From: Acetobacter lovaniensis
GTDB lineage: Bacteria; Pseudomonadota; Alphaproteobacteria; Acetobacterales; Acetobacteraceae
Direction of reading: 5' to 3'
Assembly (NCBI RefSeq): GCF_014207635.1
Contig: NZ_JACHIE010000005.1
Coordinates: 124,001-188,000 of the forward strand
DNA length: 64,000 bases
Part shown: one piece after another, positions 31,466 through 40,242 of the stretch
Numbering within the stretch: the stretch's first letter is position 1
Layout of the letters: every line of letters starts with the position of its first letter
The notes under the pieces: generated by a model
Told to the model about the DNA's origin: nothing
Database searches by the model: none
The model's input: the letters and a program-made list of their open reading frames with translations, nothing else
Program-made: the position numbers and the translations under genes

Positions 31466-31851
31466 GTTACGGGTTTTATCCCCAGTCCACGCAGGCTCTT
31501 TTTGTCCCTGATCAGCTGATCGCGGGCAACCTCAAGCTTGTGACTGAAACGGTTACCTTTGCCTCAGGGAATACTTTCTCCCGTGGTCAGGTTGTTGGTC
31601 GCGTTACAGCGACAGGCAAGTACATTCCCTCTGTTGCTACGGCGACCGATGGTTCTCAGGTTCCATGCGGTATTGTTGTGGACACTGTGGATGCGTCTGC
31701 AGCTGATGCGCAGGGGGGCGTCTATCAGATGGGCGAGTTCAACTCGAACTACATGACGTTCGATGCCAGTTGGACCTTGGATGCACTTAAAGCTGCACTG
31801 CGGCCGTACAGCATCTTCATCAAAACGGGTCTCTCCAACGCCATCGTATGA
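31462..31851 (+). CDS. Head decoration protein (gpD-like)
   Basis: 129 residues: FVPDQLIAGNLKLVTETVTF, SGNTFSRGQVVGRVTATGKY, GIVVDTVDASAADAQGGVYQ, the HDPD decoration-protein pattern. Trimers of this protein clamp the expanded capsid lattice. Located just before the major capsid gene; start overlaps the scaffold stop (GCATGA). Confidence 0.88.
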   Translation: MSYGFYPQSTQALFVPDQLIAGNLKLVTETVTFASGNTFSRGQVVGRVTATGKYIPSVATATDGSQVPCGIVVDTVDASAADAQGGVYQMGEFNSNYMTFDASWTLDALKAALRPYSIFIKTGLSNAIV

Positions 31852-31877
31852 TGGTGCTTTCCTGAAGGAAATTCTGA

Positions 31878-32987
31878 ATGTCCGGAACAACCGGAGCTGC
31901 GGGCGTCAATCAGGCGCTCCTGCCGATGCTTGGCGCTTTTGATACAGCCGAGCTGGTTTATTTTGTGCGCAACCTCAAGCTCGCGCAAACCTTCCTGCTC
32001 GACAGTTTTTTCCCCAATATGGTCGAGGCAGACGTGCCGGAAGTCGCCATTGATGTGGATGTTGGTCTGCGTCGTATGGCCCCTTTTGTCTCTCCTCTTG
32101 TAGAGGGGAAGTTGGTTGAAAGCCGCCAGTGGGAAACCAATCTGTTCAAGCCTGCCTACATCAAGGACTGGCGCAACCCGGATCTGCTCAAGCCCGTACG
32201 TCGCAACATGGGCGAACGGCTCATGGGGGGCATGAGTCCGGCGGAAAGGCTGGAAGCCAACCTTGCATGGGAAATGGCGGATCAGATCGATATGATCAAC
32301 CGTCGTCTGGAGTGGATGGCGGCAAGTGCCCTGACCAAAGGAACTGTTACCATCAAGGGCGAAGGCTATCCCACGCAGGTGGTCGATTTCCGGCGTGATG
32401 CTGCCCTTACCGTGGCCCTTACCGGCGCAGCACAATGGGGTCAGGCTGGTGTCTATCCTTCTGACTATCTTACGGATTGGGCAGCACTTGTCTTGCAGAA
32501 GTCTGGTGCCGCCCCGCTGGATATCATTTTCACCAACTCAACATGGAATGCATTCAAAAATGACATCAAGGTCCTGAATGCCATTATCTGGCCGGGCAAG
32601 GTTGGTGGTTCTGATGTGGAACTGGGTGGCCGCATGCAGGCTGGCGCCATCCTTATGGGCCGCTGGGGGCAGTTCCGGCTTTGGCTCTATAATGACTGGT
32701 ACATCGATCCTGATACGGGGCTTGAAGCACCCATGATTCCGGATGGTACTGTTATTATGACCGGGCCTGATCTGGAAGGCACACGTGGCTTCGGCCTGAT
32801 CCTTGATCCGGCATTTGCCTACGGGGCTTTGGCCTATGCGCCCAAGCTTTGGTACAAGGAAAATCCTGCGACCATTAATCTGCTTATGCAGTCTGCACCA
32901 ATCGTCATTCCTTCGCGGGTGAATGCCTCTTTCTGCGCAACCGTGATGGAGGCCGGTGCCTCTGTCTCTGCTCCAACGGGAACCTAA
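31878..32987 (+). CDS. Major capsid protein (gpE family)
   Basis: 369 residues, the usual size. LGAFDTAELVYFVRNLKLAQ, TFLLDSFFPNMVEADVPEVA, a middle region LAWEMADQIDMINRRLEWMA and late ALAYAPKLWYKENPATINLL follow the gpE pattern. Forms the hexamers and pentamers of the HK97-fold shell. GAAGGAAATT precedes the ATG as ribosome site. Confidence 0.92.
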   Translation: MSGTTGAAGVNQALLPMLGAFDTAELVYFVRNLKLAQTFLLDSFFPNMVEADVPEVAIDVDVGLRRMAPFVSPLVEGKLVESRQWETNLFKPAYIKDWRNPDLLKPVRRNMGERLMGGMSPAERLEANLAWEMADQIDMINRRLEWMAASALTKGTVTIKGEGYPTQVVDFRRDAALTVALTGAAQWGQAGVYPSDYLTDWAALVLQKSGAAPLDIIFTNSTWNAFKNDIKVLNAIIWPGKVGGSDVELGGRMQAGAILMGRWGQFRLWLYNDWYIDPDTGLEAPMIPDGTVIMTGPDLEGTRGFGLILDPAFAYGALAYAPKLWYKENPATINLLMQSAPIVIPSRVNASFCATVMEAGASVSAPTGT

Positions 32988-32990
32988 TCA

Positions 32991-33227
32991 ATGGCTGAAG
33001 AAACAGTAAGCGTTGTCTCCCTTCGTCCGATTTACGAACAGGTCGGCAAGCTTCCACACCCGGTTGGGTCGCTTCTCAAGGTTCCTGCTGGCCGTGCCGA
33101 ATTCTGGATTAAACGTGGCATAGCACGGGCCGCAGTCGCCGGAGAGAAGGGTGCGATTGATCCTCTGGCGGCTGCAAGCCTTCGTCCGGCTCCGGACATG
33201 AAGGCTCCGCCAGCCAATCCGTCCTGA
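32991..33227 (+). CDS. Small head-tail region protein
   Basis: 78 residues: VSVVSLRPIYEQVGKLPHPV then GSLLKVPAGRAEFWIKRGIA and a proline-rich tail. The GRAEFWIKRGIA type motif occurs in small proteins behind the capsid gene of related phages. Likely a connector accessory; not assigned. Confidence 0.5.
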   Translation: MAEETVSVVSLRPIYEQVGKLPHPVGSLLKVPAGRAEFWIKRGIARAAVAGEKGAIDPLAAASLRPAPDMKAPPANPS

Positions 33228-33230
33228 GCC

Positions 33231-33635
33231 ATGAATGGCCCTATGGATTTCGACGCGCTGGTTCTAGGGCCATGCCAGACAGCTTTTGGGGAAAGCGTGC
33301 AGTGGTTTCATGGGACCAGCACCTCCCCCGTTCTGGTAAGCTGTATTTTCGATAATGGCTGGAAGCCCATGGATATCGAAATAACCGATGGCCTTACGCC
33401 AACGCATGTTGTCAGTTCGGATGCCCGTATAGGTGTCCAGCTGTCCCAATTCATCACTGCTCCAGCCAAGGGAGACCACGCCATAATCCGCAATCAACGC
33501 TGGATTGTGCGTGAGGTCATGCCTGACAGCCACGGGGCAGCTGATGTTCTGCTTAACAGGGCCGATACTGAAGATGAGCCTGTACCGCAATCAACTGCGC
33601 GACAAAGTGGCTGGTCTGCTCCGGCAGACTACTGA
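33231..33635 (+). CDS. Head-tail joining protein (gpFII-like)
   Basis: 134 residues: MDFDALVLGPCQTAFGESVQ, then a beta-rich body ending DHAIIRNQRWIVREVMPDSH and GAADVLLNRADTED. It matches the lambda gpFII attachment protein in length, order and strand pattern. Connects the filled head to the tail. Its last 62 bases overlap the next gene. Confidence 0.65.
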   Translation: MNGPMDFDALVLGPCQTAFGESVQWFHGTSTSPVLVSCIFDNGWKPMDIEITDGLTPTHVVSSDARIGVQLSQFITAPAKGDHAIIRNQRWIVREVMPDSHGAADVLLNRADTEDEPVPQSTARQSGWSAPADY

Positions 33636-34092
33636 TGCACAGGATAATGTGCTGACCAGTACGCCATATCCGACTGAAATCGGTGAACTGCCCATAGTTT
33701 TTGTGACAGTGCCATCAGAAAGCGCTGCCAGTAATGGCCGACATGCCCCGGATTTTACACGGGTTGTTCAATTGGAAGTTGTGGCGCGGGTAACGGCACA
33801 GAGCCCGGCTACGGTGCAAGCTCTTCTGGATCGTATTGCTGAAGATATCGAGATGTCGATCATGTGCAGCCAGGACATCATGGGAATGGTTCAGCAGGTG
33901 TCGAGCATTGAGACGGAACAGCAGGTATCGGCAGAGGCTGCAGATATAATTGGCGCGGTCCGCCTGACATTCGGCATGGAATATACGCAGGAATATCCAG
34001 TCACGGAGCTAGGGCAGCTTACTGGTATTTCAGGTGCAATGACTGGCACCATTCAGGCGGGTTTCTCCCAGACGTTCCCTCAGGAGAACTAA
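33574..34092 (+). CDS. Tail terminator/completion-like protein
   Basis: 172 residues from the ATG at 33574 (MSLYRNQLRDKVAGLLRQTT). Beta-rich core with GELPIVFVTVPSESAASN and RVVQLEVVARVTAQSPATVQ, then a helical ALLDRIAEDIEMSI segment. This resembles tail-terminator proteins (gpU-like folds). It lies between the joining protein and the sheath operon, as expected for such a protein. Confidence 0.55.
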   Translation: MSLYRNQLRDKVAGLLRQTTDAQDNVLTSTPYPTEIGELPIVFVTVPSESAASNGRHAPDFTRVVQLEVVARVTAQSPATVQALLDRIAEDIEMSIMCSQDIMGMVQQVSSIETEQQVSAEAADIIGAVRLTFGMEYTQEYPVTELGQLTGISGAMTGTIQAGFSQTFPQEN

Positions 34093-34098
34093 TCTCAA

Positions 34099-34302
34099 AT
34101 GTTTGTAAAACCAGCTCCGGGCCGCACGGTCCGGTGGCCGGCATCCTTGCGTCTTCTGTCTGAACAGGGGGCCGAGGTGCCGTCCACGGCTTTCTGGCTG
34201 CGCGCTCTGGCGTGTGGTGATGTGCAGAAAGCTTCTCCAGTAGTGCAGGCCACGGCCACAGCACAGTCCGCCACAATTGAGCCAAAAGGGACCGCCGCAT
34301 GA
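34099..34302 (+). CDS. DUF2635 protein (Mu gp38-like)
   Basis: 67 residues: MFVKPAPGRTVRWPASLRLL, SEQGAEVPSTAFWLRALACG, DVQKA, the DUF2635 pattern (mfvkPapg..Vr.P.....lp..G..Vp....W.rrl..GDV). Always found next to Mu-type sheath genes. Its end overlaps the sheath start by four bases. Function unknown. Confidence 0.85.
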   Translation: MFVKPAPGRTVRWPASLRLLSEQGAEVPSTAFWLRALACGDVQKASPVVQATATAQSATIEPKGTAA

Positions 34303-35777
34303 GCAGCATCATGGTTCCGGGGTATTCGACCAGCAACCGTGTGCCCGGCTTTTATCTGGCTCTGGACAACACCGGCGCCAATACCGCCAGTGCCGCCCGC
34401 CGCATTCTGCTGGTCGGTCAAATGCTGGCCACGGGCACAGGCACACCCGGTGCATTGGCAATTTCGGGTGGGGTCAGTGATGCCATCGCCAAATATGGCG
34501 AGGGCTCCCAGTGCCATATCATGGTCCGTGATTACCGGACGATTGATAGCTCTGGCGAAGTCTGGGTCCTGCCTCTTCTGGACGATGCGGCCTCCCAGGC
34601 CGCCGTGGGAAGTTTTACGCTGGCGGGCACAGCTACAGCGGCAGGCACTCTGGCGCTGTATGTTGCCGACCAGCTTGTGCCAGTGGGCGTGTCAGTGGGG
34701 GATACAGCGGCGGCTGTGGCAGCCAATGTGGTGATCGCGGCCAAGAGTGTGACAGGGCTGCCAGTCAGTGTAACGGCAGCCGCGGGTGTTGTCACGGTGA
34801 CAGCCCTGAACAAAGGGCTGGCTGGTAATGCCATCCAGCTTGGCGTCTCCCTGCTGGGGACCGCAGCCGGCCAGAGCATTCCGTCCGGTCTGAGCGTGAC
34901 CATTGCCCAACCGTCGGGTGGAACACAGAACCCCACCAGCCTTGCTACGGCTCTGGCCAGCATGGGCACCCGTGTTTATGATCTGGTGGCCCATCCTTAT
35001 ACCGACACGGCCAGCCTGACCGCGTTCAAGGACCTGTTCGATAACAGCATTGGCCGCTGGTCCCCCATGGAGCAACTCTATGGGCACCACATCACCGCCC
35101 TGCGTGGCACCTATGGTGAGGCCACTACGTTTGGTCTGGCGCAGAACGACCCGCACGGGACCGTTATGCCCATCTCGGATAGTCCATCGTCCCCCATGTC
35201 ATGGGCAGCGCAGCTGACGGCTGTTACTGCCGTCTCCATGCGCGAAAATCCCGCATTGCCTGTGCGTGGTCTGGCGCTGACTGTCATGCCCCCCACCGAT
35301 GCAGGGCGCTTTGCCTTTGATGAGCGCAATAGCTTCCTCCACGATGGTCTGGCCACCTTTACGGTGGATGACAGCGGAACGGTCCTGACCGAACGGCTGG
35401 TGACCACCTATCAGGAAAACGCCTCTGGCGTGCCTGACGACAGCTATCTGGACATTGAAACGCTGCTGACCGCCCAGGTCTGTATGCAGGACATGCGCAC
35501 ATATCTCGCGTCCCTGTATGCCCGCTACATCCTTGTGGCAGATGGAACCAAGATCCCAGCAGGCGCTCAGGCGACCACGGCCCAGCTGATCGCGGCATCT
35601 GCAGTTGCCCGTTACCGCTGGCAGGCAACACAGCTCTGGGTCCAGAACCCGGATACGTTCGCAGCCAAGATTGTCTACCAGAATGCGGGCGGCGGGCAGG
35701 TCATGCTGCAATTGCCCTATGACTTTGCCAACCAGCTCTGGGATCTGGCGGCGGACATCCGCTTCACCAAATCGTAA
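34299..35777 (+). CDS. Contractile tail sheath protein (Mu gpL family)
   Basis: 492 residues. N-terminal VPGYSTSNRVPGFYLALDNT, the RRILLVGQMLATGTG segment and the C-terminal QVCMQDMRTYLASLYARYIL, then QLPYDFANQLWDLAADIRF, match the Mu gpL family. The middle includes an immunoglobulin-like insertion with repeated alanine/valine strands. Contraction of this sheath drives DNA injection. It defines the phage as a myovirus. Confidence 0.92.
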   Translation: MSSIMVPGYSTSNRVPGFYLALDNTGANTASAARRILLVGQMLATGTGTPGALAISGGVSDAIAKYGEGSQCHIMVRDYRTIDSSGEVWVLPLLDDAASQAAVGSFTLAGTATAAGTLALYVADQLVPVGVSVGDTAAAVAANVVIAAKSVTGLPVSVTAAAGVVTVTALNKGLAGNAIQLGVSLLGTAAGQSIPSGLSVTIAQPSGGTQNPTSLATALASMGTRVYDLVAHPYTDTASLTAFKDLFDNSIGRWSPMEQLYGHHITALRGTYGEATTFGLAQNDPHGTVMPISDSPSSPMSWAAQLTAVTAVSMRENPALPVRGLALTVMPPTDAGRFAFDERNSFLHDGLATFTVDDSGTVLTERLVTTYQENASGVPDDSYLDIETLLTAQVCMQDMRTYLASLYARYILVADGTKIPAGAQATTAQLIAASAVARYRWQATQLWVQNPDTFAAKIVYQNAGGGQVMLQLPYDFANQLWDLAADIRFTKS

Positions 35778-35793
35778 GGGATAGAAAGAAACC

Positions 35794-36171
35794 ATGAGTG
35801 TTTATCGTGGCCCTCTCGCGGGGTCTGCCTCCCTTACGATTAACGGCGAGGCATGGAATGTGGTCGGGGAGCTTCAGTGGCAACCAGCCGGGGATGTAAA
35901 CGAAACCCTTAAAGGGCAGTCCACGGTCGAAGGCTTTCAGTCCATGCCCGGGCAAGGTTTTATTCAGGTTACATTGCGTGACCGGCGCGACCGCAAGGTG
36001 TCTGACTTTCAGGGGGCTTCCGGTCTTGAGGTTATTGCCGTTCTGGCCAACGGCAAGGTGATTACCTGCGTGAATGGCTGGCAGGTTGAGCAGATCAACC
36101 TCAACACGCAGGAAGGCACCTTCGAACTGAAGGTCGAGAGTGATACCGTTACAGAGGATACCGTATCGTGA
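35794..36171 (+). CDS. Tail tube protein (Mu gpM family)
   Basis: 125 residues: LAGSASLTINGEAWNVVGEL, QWQPAGDVNETLKGQSTVEG, then GFIQVTLRDRRDRKVSDFQG and NTQEGTFELKVESDTVTED. The family's usual size and beta-rich pattern. Forms the inner tube inside the sheath, directly downstream of it. Confidence 0.9.
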   Translation: MSVYRGPLAGSASLTINGEAWNVVGELQWQPAGDVNETLKGQSTVEGFQSMPGQGFIQVTLRDRRDRKVSDFQGASGLEVIAVLANGKVITCVNGWQVEQINLNTQEGTFELKVESDTVTEDTVS

Positions 36172-36827
36172 ACACTCTGACTGATGCTGAAGTTCTGTGT
36201 GCCGTAGCCGGGCAGGACGATACCGAACAGGTTGAGGACGGCGTATTCTACCCTGAAAGCACGATCACGACCAAAGATGGTGCTGAATGGAAAGAGCTAC
36301 GCCTGCGTGAGCCTACAGTTTTCCATAGCTTGCAGGCTGCCAAGGTAATTGGCAAGAAACCGAGCATTGAAAGTATTTATGACAGCCAGATCGATCTGGT
36401 TTGTCGTATTTCAGGTTGGCCAAAGGTCGCCGTAGATCAGCTCCCGACACGTATTCTGGATAAAGCCGTAGCCTACGCTTCTGCTTTTGAGGAAAATGCC
36501 AGGCGCAAACAGGATGAAGAGCCGGAGTGCCCTGAAAGCTTGACACTGCTGTTCTCTCCGTCAATTGAGGCCGTCAATCAATCGTTTTCAGAAATGACAC
36601 TGCGCGAGCCAGTTGTTTCCGAGCGGCGTAAATATAAGGCAACGGAATCACGCGGCAGCTTTGCGGACTTCCTGCAGGCTGAGATTGATCTTGTCGGTTC
36701 CATAAGTGGCTGGCCACTGGCGGCAGTGCTCAAAATGCCGATCAGCAAGTTTGCCAAGGGTGCAGATTATCTGACCGGTTTTTTTATAGCTGGCCATCAA
36801 ACTGGGAATCCCTCCCAGCCGATCTGA
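36168..36827 (+). CDS. Tail assembly chaperone (Mu gp41-like) with duplicated domain
   Basis: 219 residues consisting of two related copies of the gp41-type domain. Copy 1 (about residues 20-105) has KELRLREPTVFHSLQAAK and QIDLVCRISGWPKVAVDQLP. Copy 2 (about 140-215) has SEMTLREPVVSERRKYKA and EIDLVGSISGWPLAAVLKMP. Families with one domain are about half this length. A run of seven T (36779-36785) near the end lets ribosomes slip back one base and fuse this protein to the following frame, giving a longer chaperone of about 264 residues that helps assemble the tape measure. Confidence 0.85.
   Translation: MNTLTDAEVLCAVAGQDDTEQVEDGVFYPESTITTKDGAEWKELRLREPTVFHSLQAAKVIGKKPSIESIYDSQIDLVCRISGWPKVAVDQLPTRILDKAVAYASAFEENARRKQDEEPECPESLTLLFSPSIEAVNQSFSEMTLREPVVSERRKYKATESRGSFADFLQAEIDLVGSISGWPLAAVLKMPISKFAKGADYLTGFFIAGHQTGNPSQPI
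36779..36785 (+). promoter_or_regulatory. -1 ribosomal frameshift site
   Basis: T TTT TTT heptamer in the correct register (codons GGT TTT TTT ATA). Slipping back one base continues as Tyr-Ser-Trp-Pro-Ser-Asn-Trp into the next frame without a stop before 36959. Such G/G-T type frameshifts between tail chaperones precede the tape-measure gene in most long-tailed phages. Confidence 0.8.
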
Positions 36828-36961
36828 TGGCCTACTTTTCCGGCATGTCCCTGACTGAAGCGGAAGGCCTGAGTGGGCAGATGCTGGTGCATTGGGTCGG
36901 GCAAGCCAACCGTATTGCTGAGCGGCAGCGCAAAGAGGCAAAAAATGGGCGCAACCGTTAG
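36827..36961 (+). CDS. Tail chaperone frameshift extension (Mu gp42-like)
   Basis: Frame -1 relative to the chaperone. It can start at its own ATG (TGATG overlap) to give 44 residues, but is more likely translated only as the C-terminal part of the frameshift fusion. Residues NWESLPADLMAYFSGMSLTE are followed by AEGLSGQMLVHWVGQANRIA and a basic tail. It ends after the tape-measure start, overlapping it by 17 bases. Confidence 0.75.
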   Translation: MAYFSGMSLTEAEGLSGQMLVHWVGQANRIAERQRKEAKNGRNR

Positions 36962-38924
36962 CATTGTTCTGGATGCGACCGACAGGGCCAGCAAAAAGCT
37001 GGATGCGTTTAACAACCGTATTGCCTCAATGCAGGCACCTATCAGGAACGCGTCCCGCTCTCTCTCACGTTTCTTTTCGGTCTCAGGGGTCAGCGGGCTG
37101 CGCAAGGGGATGCAGGACCTTTCCCGCGCAACCTTGAACACTTTCCGTTCGGTGGGGCGTCTAGTGCCTGAAATGGGCACGCTAACAGGGGCGGCCTCTA
37201 TCGCTGGGGTGTATAAGCTGGCCAGTGCGTGGGCACAGGTCGGCACCAATTTGCGGACCTCTGCTCGGAGCATGGGTATGGCTCCGGGGCGGCTCATGGC
37301 ATTACGCAATGCTGCGCGGCTATCTGGCGGGTCTGCCGATGCAATGTCAGGTGCCTTGGGTCAGCTCTCCACCCAGAAGTGGGAGGCGTTAAACGGATTT
37401 GCGCCCGAGGCAGCAGCTCAGTTTCAAGCTCATGGCATTTCCATGGAGGAACTGAAGAAGCTGTCCCCAGAGCAGCTGTTCGACCGGATTGCCAACAAAA
37501 TCCGTGCCATCAAGGATCCTGCGGCTCAGAGTATTGCGGCTCTTAAATTGTTCGGGGAGGCCGGGCAGGGCCTGTTGCCTGTGTTTCAGCAATCAGCGCA
37601 GGAATATCAGCAGAACATCCGCCTTGCAGAGCGCTATGGCGTCATGAACCAGAAAGGGGCAGATGCTGCAGCCCGGATGCAGAATGCCCAACGCCAGCTT
37701 TCTCTGGCTGTGGAGGGGTTTGGCTACAGCGTGGCAGAAGCTGTTGAGCCCGCCATTACTCCCGTGCTCCAGCAAATGGCGGAATGGATAGCGGCTAACC
37801 GGCAGTGGATCGCACAGGATATTGCTGGGTATGTCCACCAGCTTGTTACATGGCTTAAAAACGGTGGATGGGACACGATCAAGAGCAAAGTCGCAGGTGT
37901 GTTCCAGACAATCTCATCGGTAGTGGACAAATTGGGGGGATGGAAAAGTGCCGCCAAGGATGCGGCAATTGCTTTGGCCGTGCTTTGGGGTGCTCCAGTT
38001 CTTACGGGCATTTTGAGTGTCACAACAGCCCTATTGGGCGTTGTCGGGACTATGAAAACCATCATTGGCCTTAAAGGGGGGCTGGCGGGGGCCCTCGCCG
38101 GCGGTGGCGCATACGTTGCTGATGAAGCGCTGAAAAAATATGATCCAAATGATAGCCTTGGGGCATGGATTGATAAAAACATTCCCGGCGCATCTGCTAT
38201 TGATAATGCGGCCAGCTATTTAGGGCTGGGTCGCTCTTATGAAGAGCAGCGACAAGCACAGGCTACCATAGATCAGGCATCCGCAGGGCAGAAAGAAACA
38301 GCCCGCAATGTGCAGAAGTTTTTCATGCAGAATGGTTATTCTGCCCAGCAAGCTGCAGGTTTGGTGGCTAATATTGCGCAGGAGGATGGAAACTTTGACC
38401 CTTCAAAGGTTGGAGATCATGGAACAGCCTATGGCATCGGCCAATGGCATAAGGACAGACAGGATGATTTCCGCCGCATCATGGGGCGCGATATTCGTGG
38501 ATCAAGCCGCGAAGATCAGCTCAAGTTCATGCAGTGGGAACTTGATCATCAGAATTACTTAGGTGGTGACGAAATACGTCATGCTCGCACTGCTTCACAA
38601 GCGGCGGCTCTGGCTTCTGTAAATTATTTTCGTCCCGGCCTTACGAGAGAAGACAAAATTCGTGAAATGAGGGATCGGGCAGAACTGGGGACGGATTGGT
38701 ATAATAGTCTCTCAGCACCTCCTGCTCAGATGCCTCCGCCTACTCAGTCGGTAGGGAATAGTGGTTTAGATGGAACAACATCACGGCTGCGGGTTGAGAT
38801 CAGTCATGACAATGCTCCCCCCGGCTCTTCAGTAAAAGTCACCTCAGCCAGTTCCAACCTGAAAGTAGCGTCCATTACCCAGCAACGGGCGATGGATCCA
38901 GCCAATACTGCTCTAGGCAATTGA
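36945..38924 (+). CDS. Tape measure protein with C-terminal tail lysozyme domain
   Basis: 659 residues. N-terminal coil (VSIVLDATDRASKKLDAFNN), then long helices and hydrophobic segments (LTGILSVTTALLGVVGTMKT), which set the tail length. From about residue 450 a phage tail lysozyme-type domain appears: NVQKFFMQNGYSAQQAAGLV, ANIAQEDGNFDPSKVGDHGT, AYGIGQWHKDRQDDFRRIMG, with the glutamate in NIAQEDG as the likely catalytic residue. It would locally open peptidoglycan during DNA entry. A start at 36945 is chosen; an earlier in-frame ATG overlaps the chaperone extension. Confidence 0.88.
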   Translation: MGATVSIVLDATDRASKKLDAFNNRIASMQAPIRNASRSLSRFFSVSGVSGLRKGMQDLSRATLNTFRSVGRLVPEMGTLTGAASIAGVYKLASAWAQVGTNLRTSARSMGMAPGRLMALRNAARLSGGSADAMSGALGQLSTQKWEALNGFAPEAAAQFQAHGISMEELKKLSPEQLFDRIANKIRAIKDPAAQSIAALKLFGEAGQGLLPVFQQSAQEYQQNIRLAERYGVMNQKGADAAARMQNAQRQLSLAVEGFGYSVAEAVEPAITPVLQQMAEWIAANRQWIAQDIAGYVHQLVTWLKNGGWDTIKSKVAGVFQTISSVVDKLGGWKSAAKDAAIALAVLWGAPVLTGILSVTTALLGVVGTMKTIIGLKGGLAGALAGGGAYVADEALKKYDPNDSLGAWIDKNIPGASAIDNAASYLGLGRSYEEQRQAQATIDQASAGQKETARNVQKFFMQNGYSAQQAAGLVANIAQEDGNFDPSKVGDHGTAYGIGQWHKDRQDDFRRIMGRDIRGSSREDQLKFMQWELDHQNYLGGDEIRHARTASQAAALASVNYFRPGLTREDKIREMRDRAELGTDWYNSLSAPPAQMPPPTQSVGNSGLDGTTSRLRVEISHDNAPPGSSVKVTSASSNLKVASITQQRAMDPANTALGN

Positions 38925-38927
38925 TAC

Positions 38928-40226
38928 ATGTCCGGTTCTCTCATCAACACAGCACTGGAATATCTCCAGTGCTCTTTCCGTGCGGTACCGTTTGCCGTTC
39001 TTGGAAGCGGGGGAGAGACGGGCCGCAAGCAAGCCGTGCATCAGTATCCTTACAGGGATGGCGTTTATGTAGAAGACCTCGGCAAGAGAGGGCGTGTTTA
39101 TCATATCCGTGGTTTTGTAACTGGAGCCACGGCAGCTGTGCAACGAGACCTGTTGGTTCTGGCGGCTGAAACGGCAGGGCCGGGCTTGTTGATCCACCCG
39201 ACTATTGGGGTCGTCAAAGCTGCATGCATGAATTTTGTCTGGGGCGAGCCAGACGGGATTACGGGCCGGATTGATGTTTCGTTCGATTTCCTCGAGCAGA
39301 AGGATCTGCTGGGCAGTACAATCAAGGTTGCCCTTGATGCTGCGGCCGCAGCCGCAGCTCTTGTGGCGCAGGCTGTATCCGCCAGCAGTTATGCCAAAAC
39401 GGCCACCGCCGCTTTAGCTGTTGGCCAGCCTGTTGTTGCCGCAGCGCAGGCAGTAGCAACGGGGTGGGGGAGGGTTGCCAATCAAGCTGTTCGCTCACCT
39501 CGCGCTATGGCCTCCGCGATCAGTATCCTTCCTGGAAATAACGGTAGATACACCTCAGGAAACGCTGCGGTGGTCGATAATACGGCCACGGTGTCAACCG
39601 TTCTGGCTGATCTGACAACCTCCCGCGTAGCCATGGAAAGTGCCGTGGCGGATCTGGGGGCAGGTGGTACGGCGGATGCTTTATCCAGTGCTGCTCTGAA
39701 CGTGGCGGAACTGGTACGCACGTCTCTGGCAGATCCCGGCGCACAAATGGCCGCTCTGCTCTCCCTCGCCAAATTCGATGTGGAAGCCAGCGCGACATTG
39801 GCCCCCATTGGCGCAGCTATTGCAACGGCCCGTTCTGCCACGGCGGCGATGTGCCGGCAGATGGCTTTGGCATCCATCGCTCTGGCCTGTGCGGACTGGA
39901 ACCCAACATCATCCGATCAGGCAGAAGCGCTCCGTAAGCTGGTTGCCACGCAAATGGATACGGCAGCTACCGAAGCGGCGGATGAGGGCTACACGGATAT
40001 CTGGCGGGTGTTACGGGATCTTCGTTCGTCCTTGACCACCTTTCTGGCCCAGCAGGCCAGCCAGTTGCCGGACCAGATTACCGTTGCCCGCAACGGGCCT
40101 TTGCCTGCGCTTGTGCTGGCACAACAGCTTTATGCGGATGGCTCCCGATCGGATGATCTAATCGGCAGGGCAAACCCCATTCATCCAGCCTTCATGCCTA
40201 CAAATTTCCAAGCTTTGTCTTCCTGA
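38928..40226 (+). CDS. Tail/DNA circularisation protein (Mu gpN family)
   Basis: 432 residues. The N-terminal DNA_circ_N-type domain shows FRAVPFAVLGSGGETGRKQA, VHQYPYRDGVYVEDLGKRGR and VYHIRGFVTGATAAVQRDLL. A long alanine-rich helical region follows. In Mu, gpN is a baseplate/tail component; the historical name circularisation protein is not a demonstrated activity here. Confidence 0.85.
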   Translation: MSGSLINTALEYLQCSFRAVPFAVLGSGGETGRKQAVHQYPYRDGVYVEDLGKRGRVYHIRGFVTGATAAVQRDLLVLAAETAGPGLLIHPTIGVVKAACMNFVWGEPDGITGRIDVSFDFLEQKDLLGSTIKVALDAAAAAAALVAQAVSASSYAKTATAALAVGQPVVAAAQAVATGWGRVANQAVRSPRAMASAISILPGNNGRYTSGNAAVVDNTATVSTVLADLTTSRVAMESAVADLGAGGTADALSSAALNVAELVRTSLADPGAQMAALLSLAKFDVEASATLAPIGAAIATARSATAAMCRQMALASIALACADWNPTSSDQAEALRKLVATQMDTAATEAADEGYTDIWRVLRDLRSSLTTFLAQQASQLPDQITVARNGPLPALVLAQQLYADGSRSDDLIGRANPIHPAFMPTNFQALSS

Positions 40227-40242
40227 TCTTGCGGAGCCCCCA

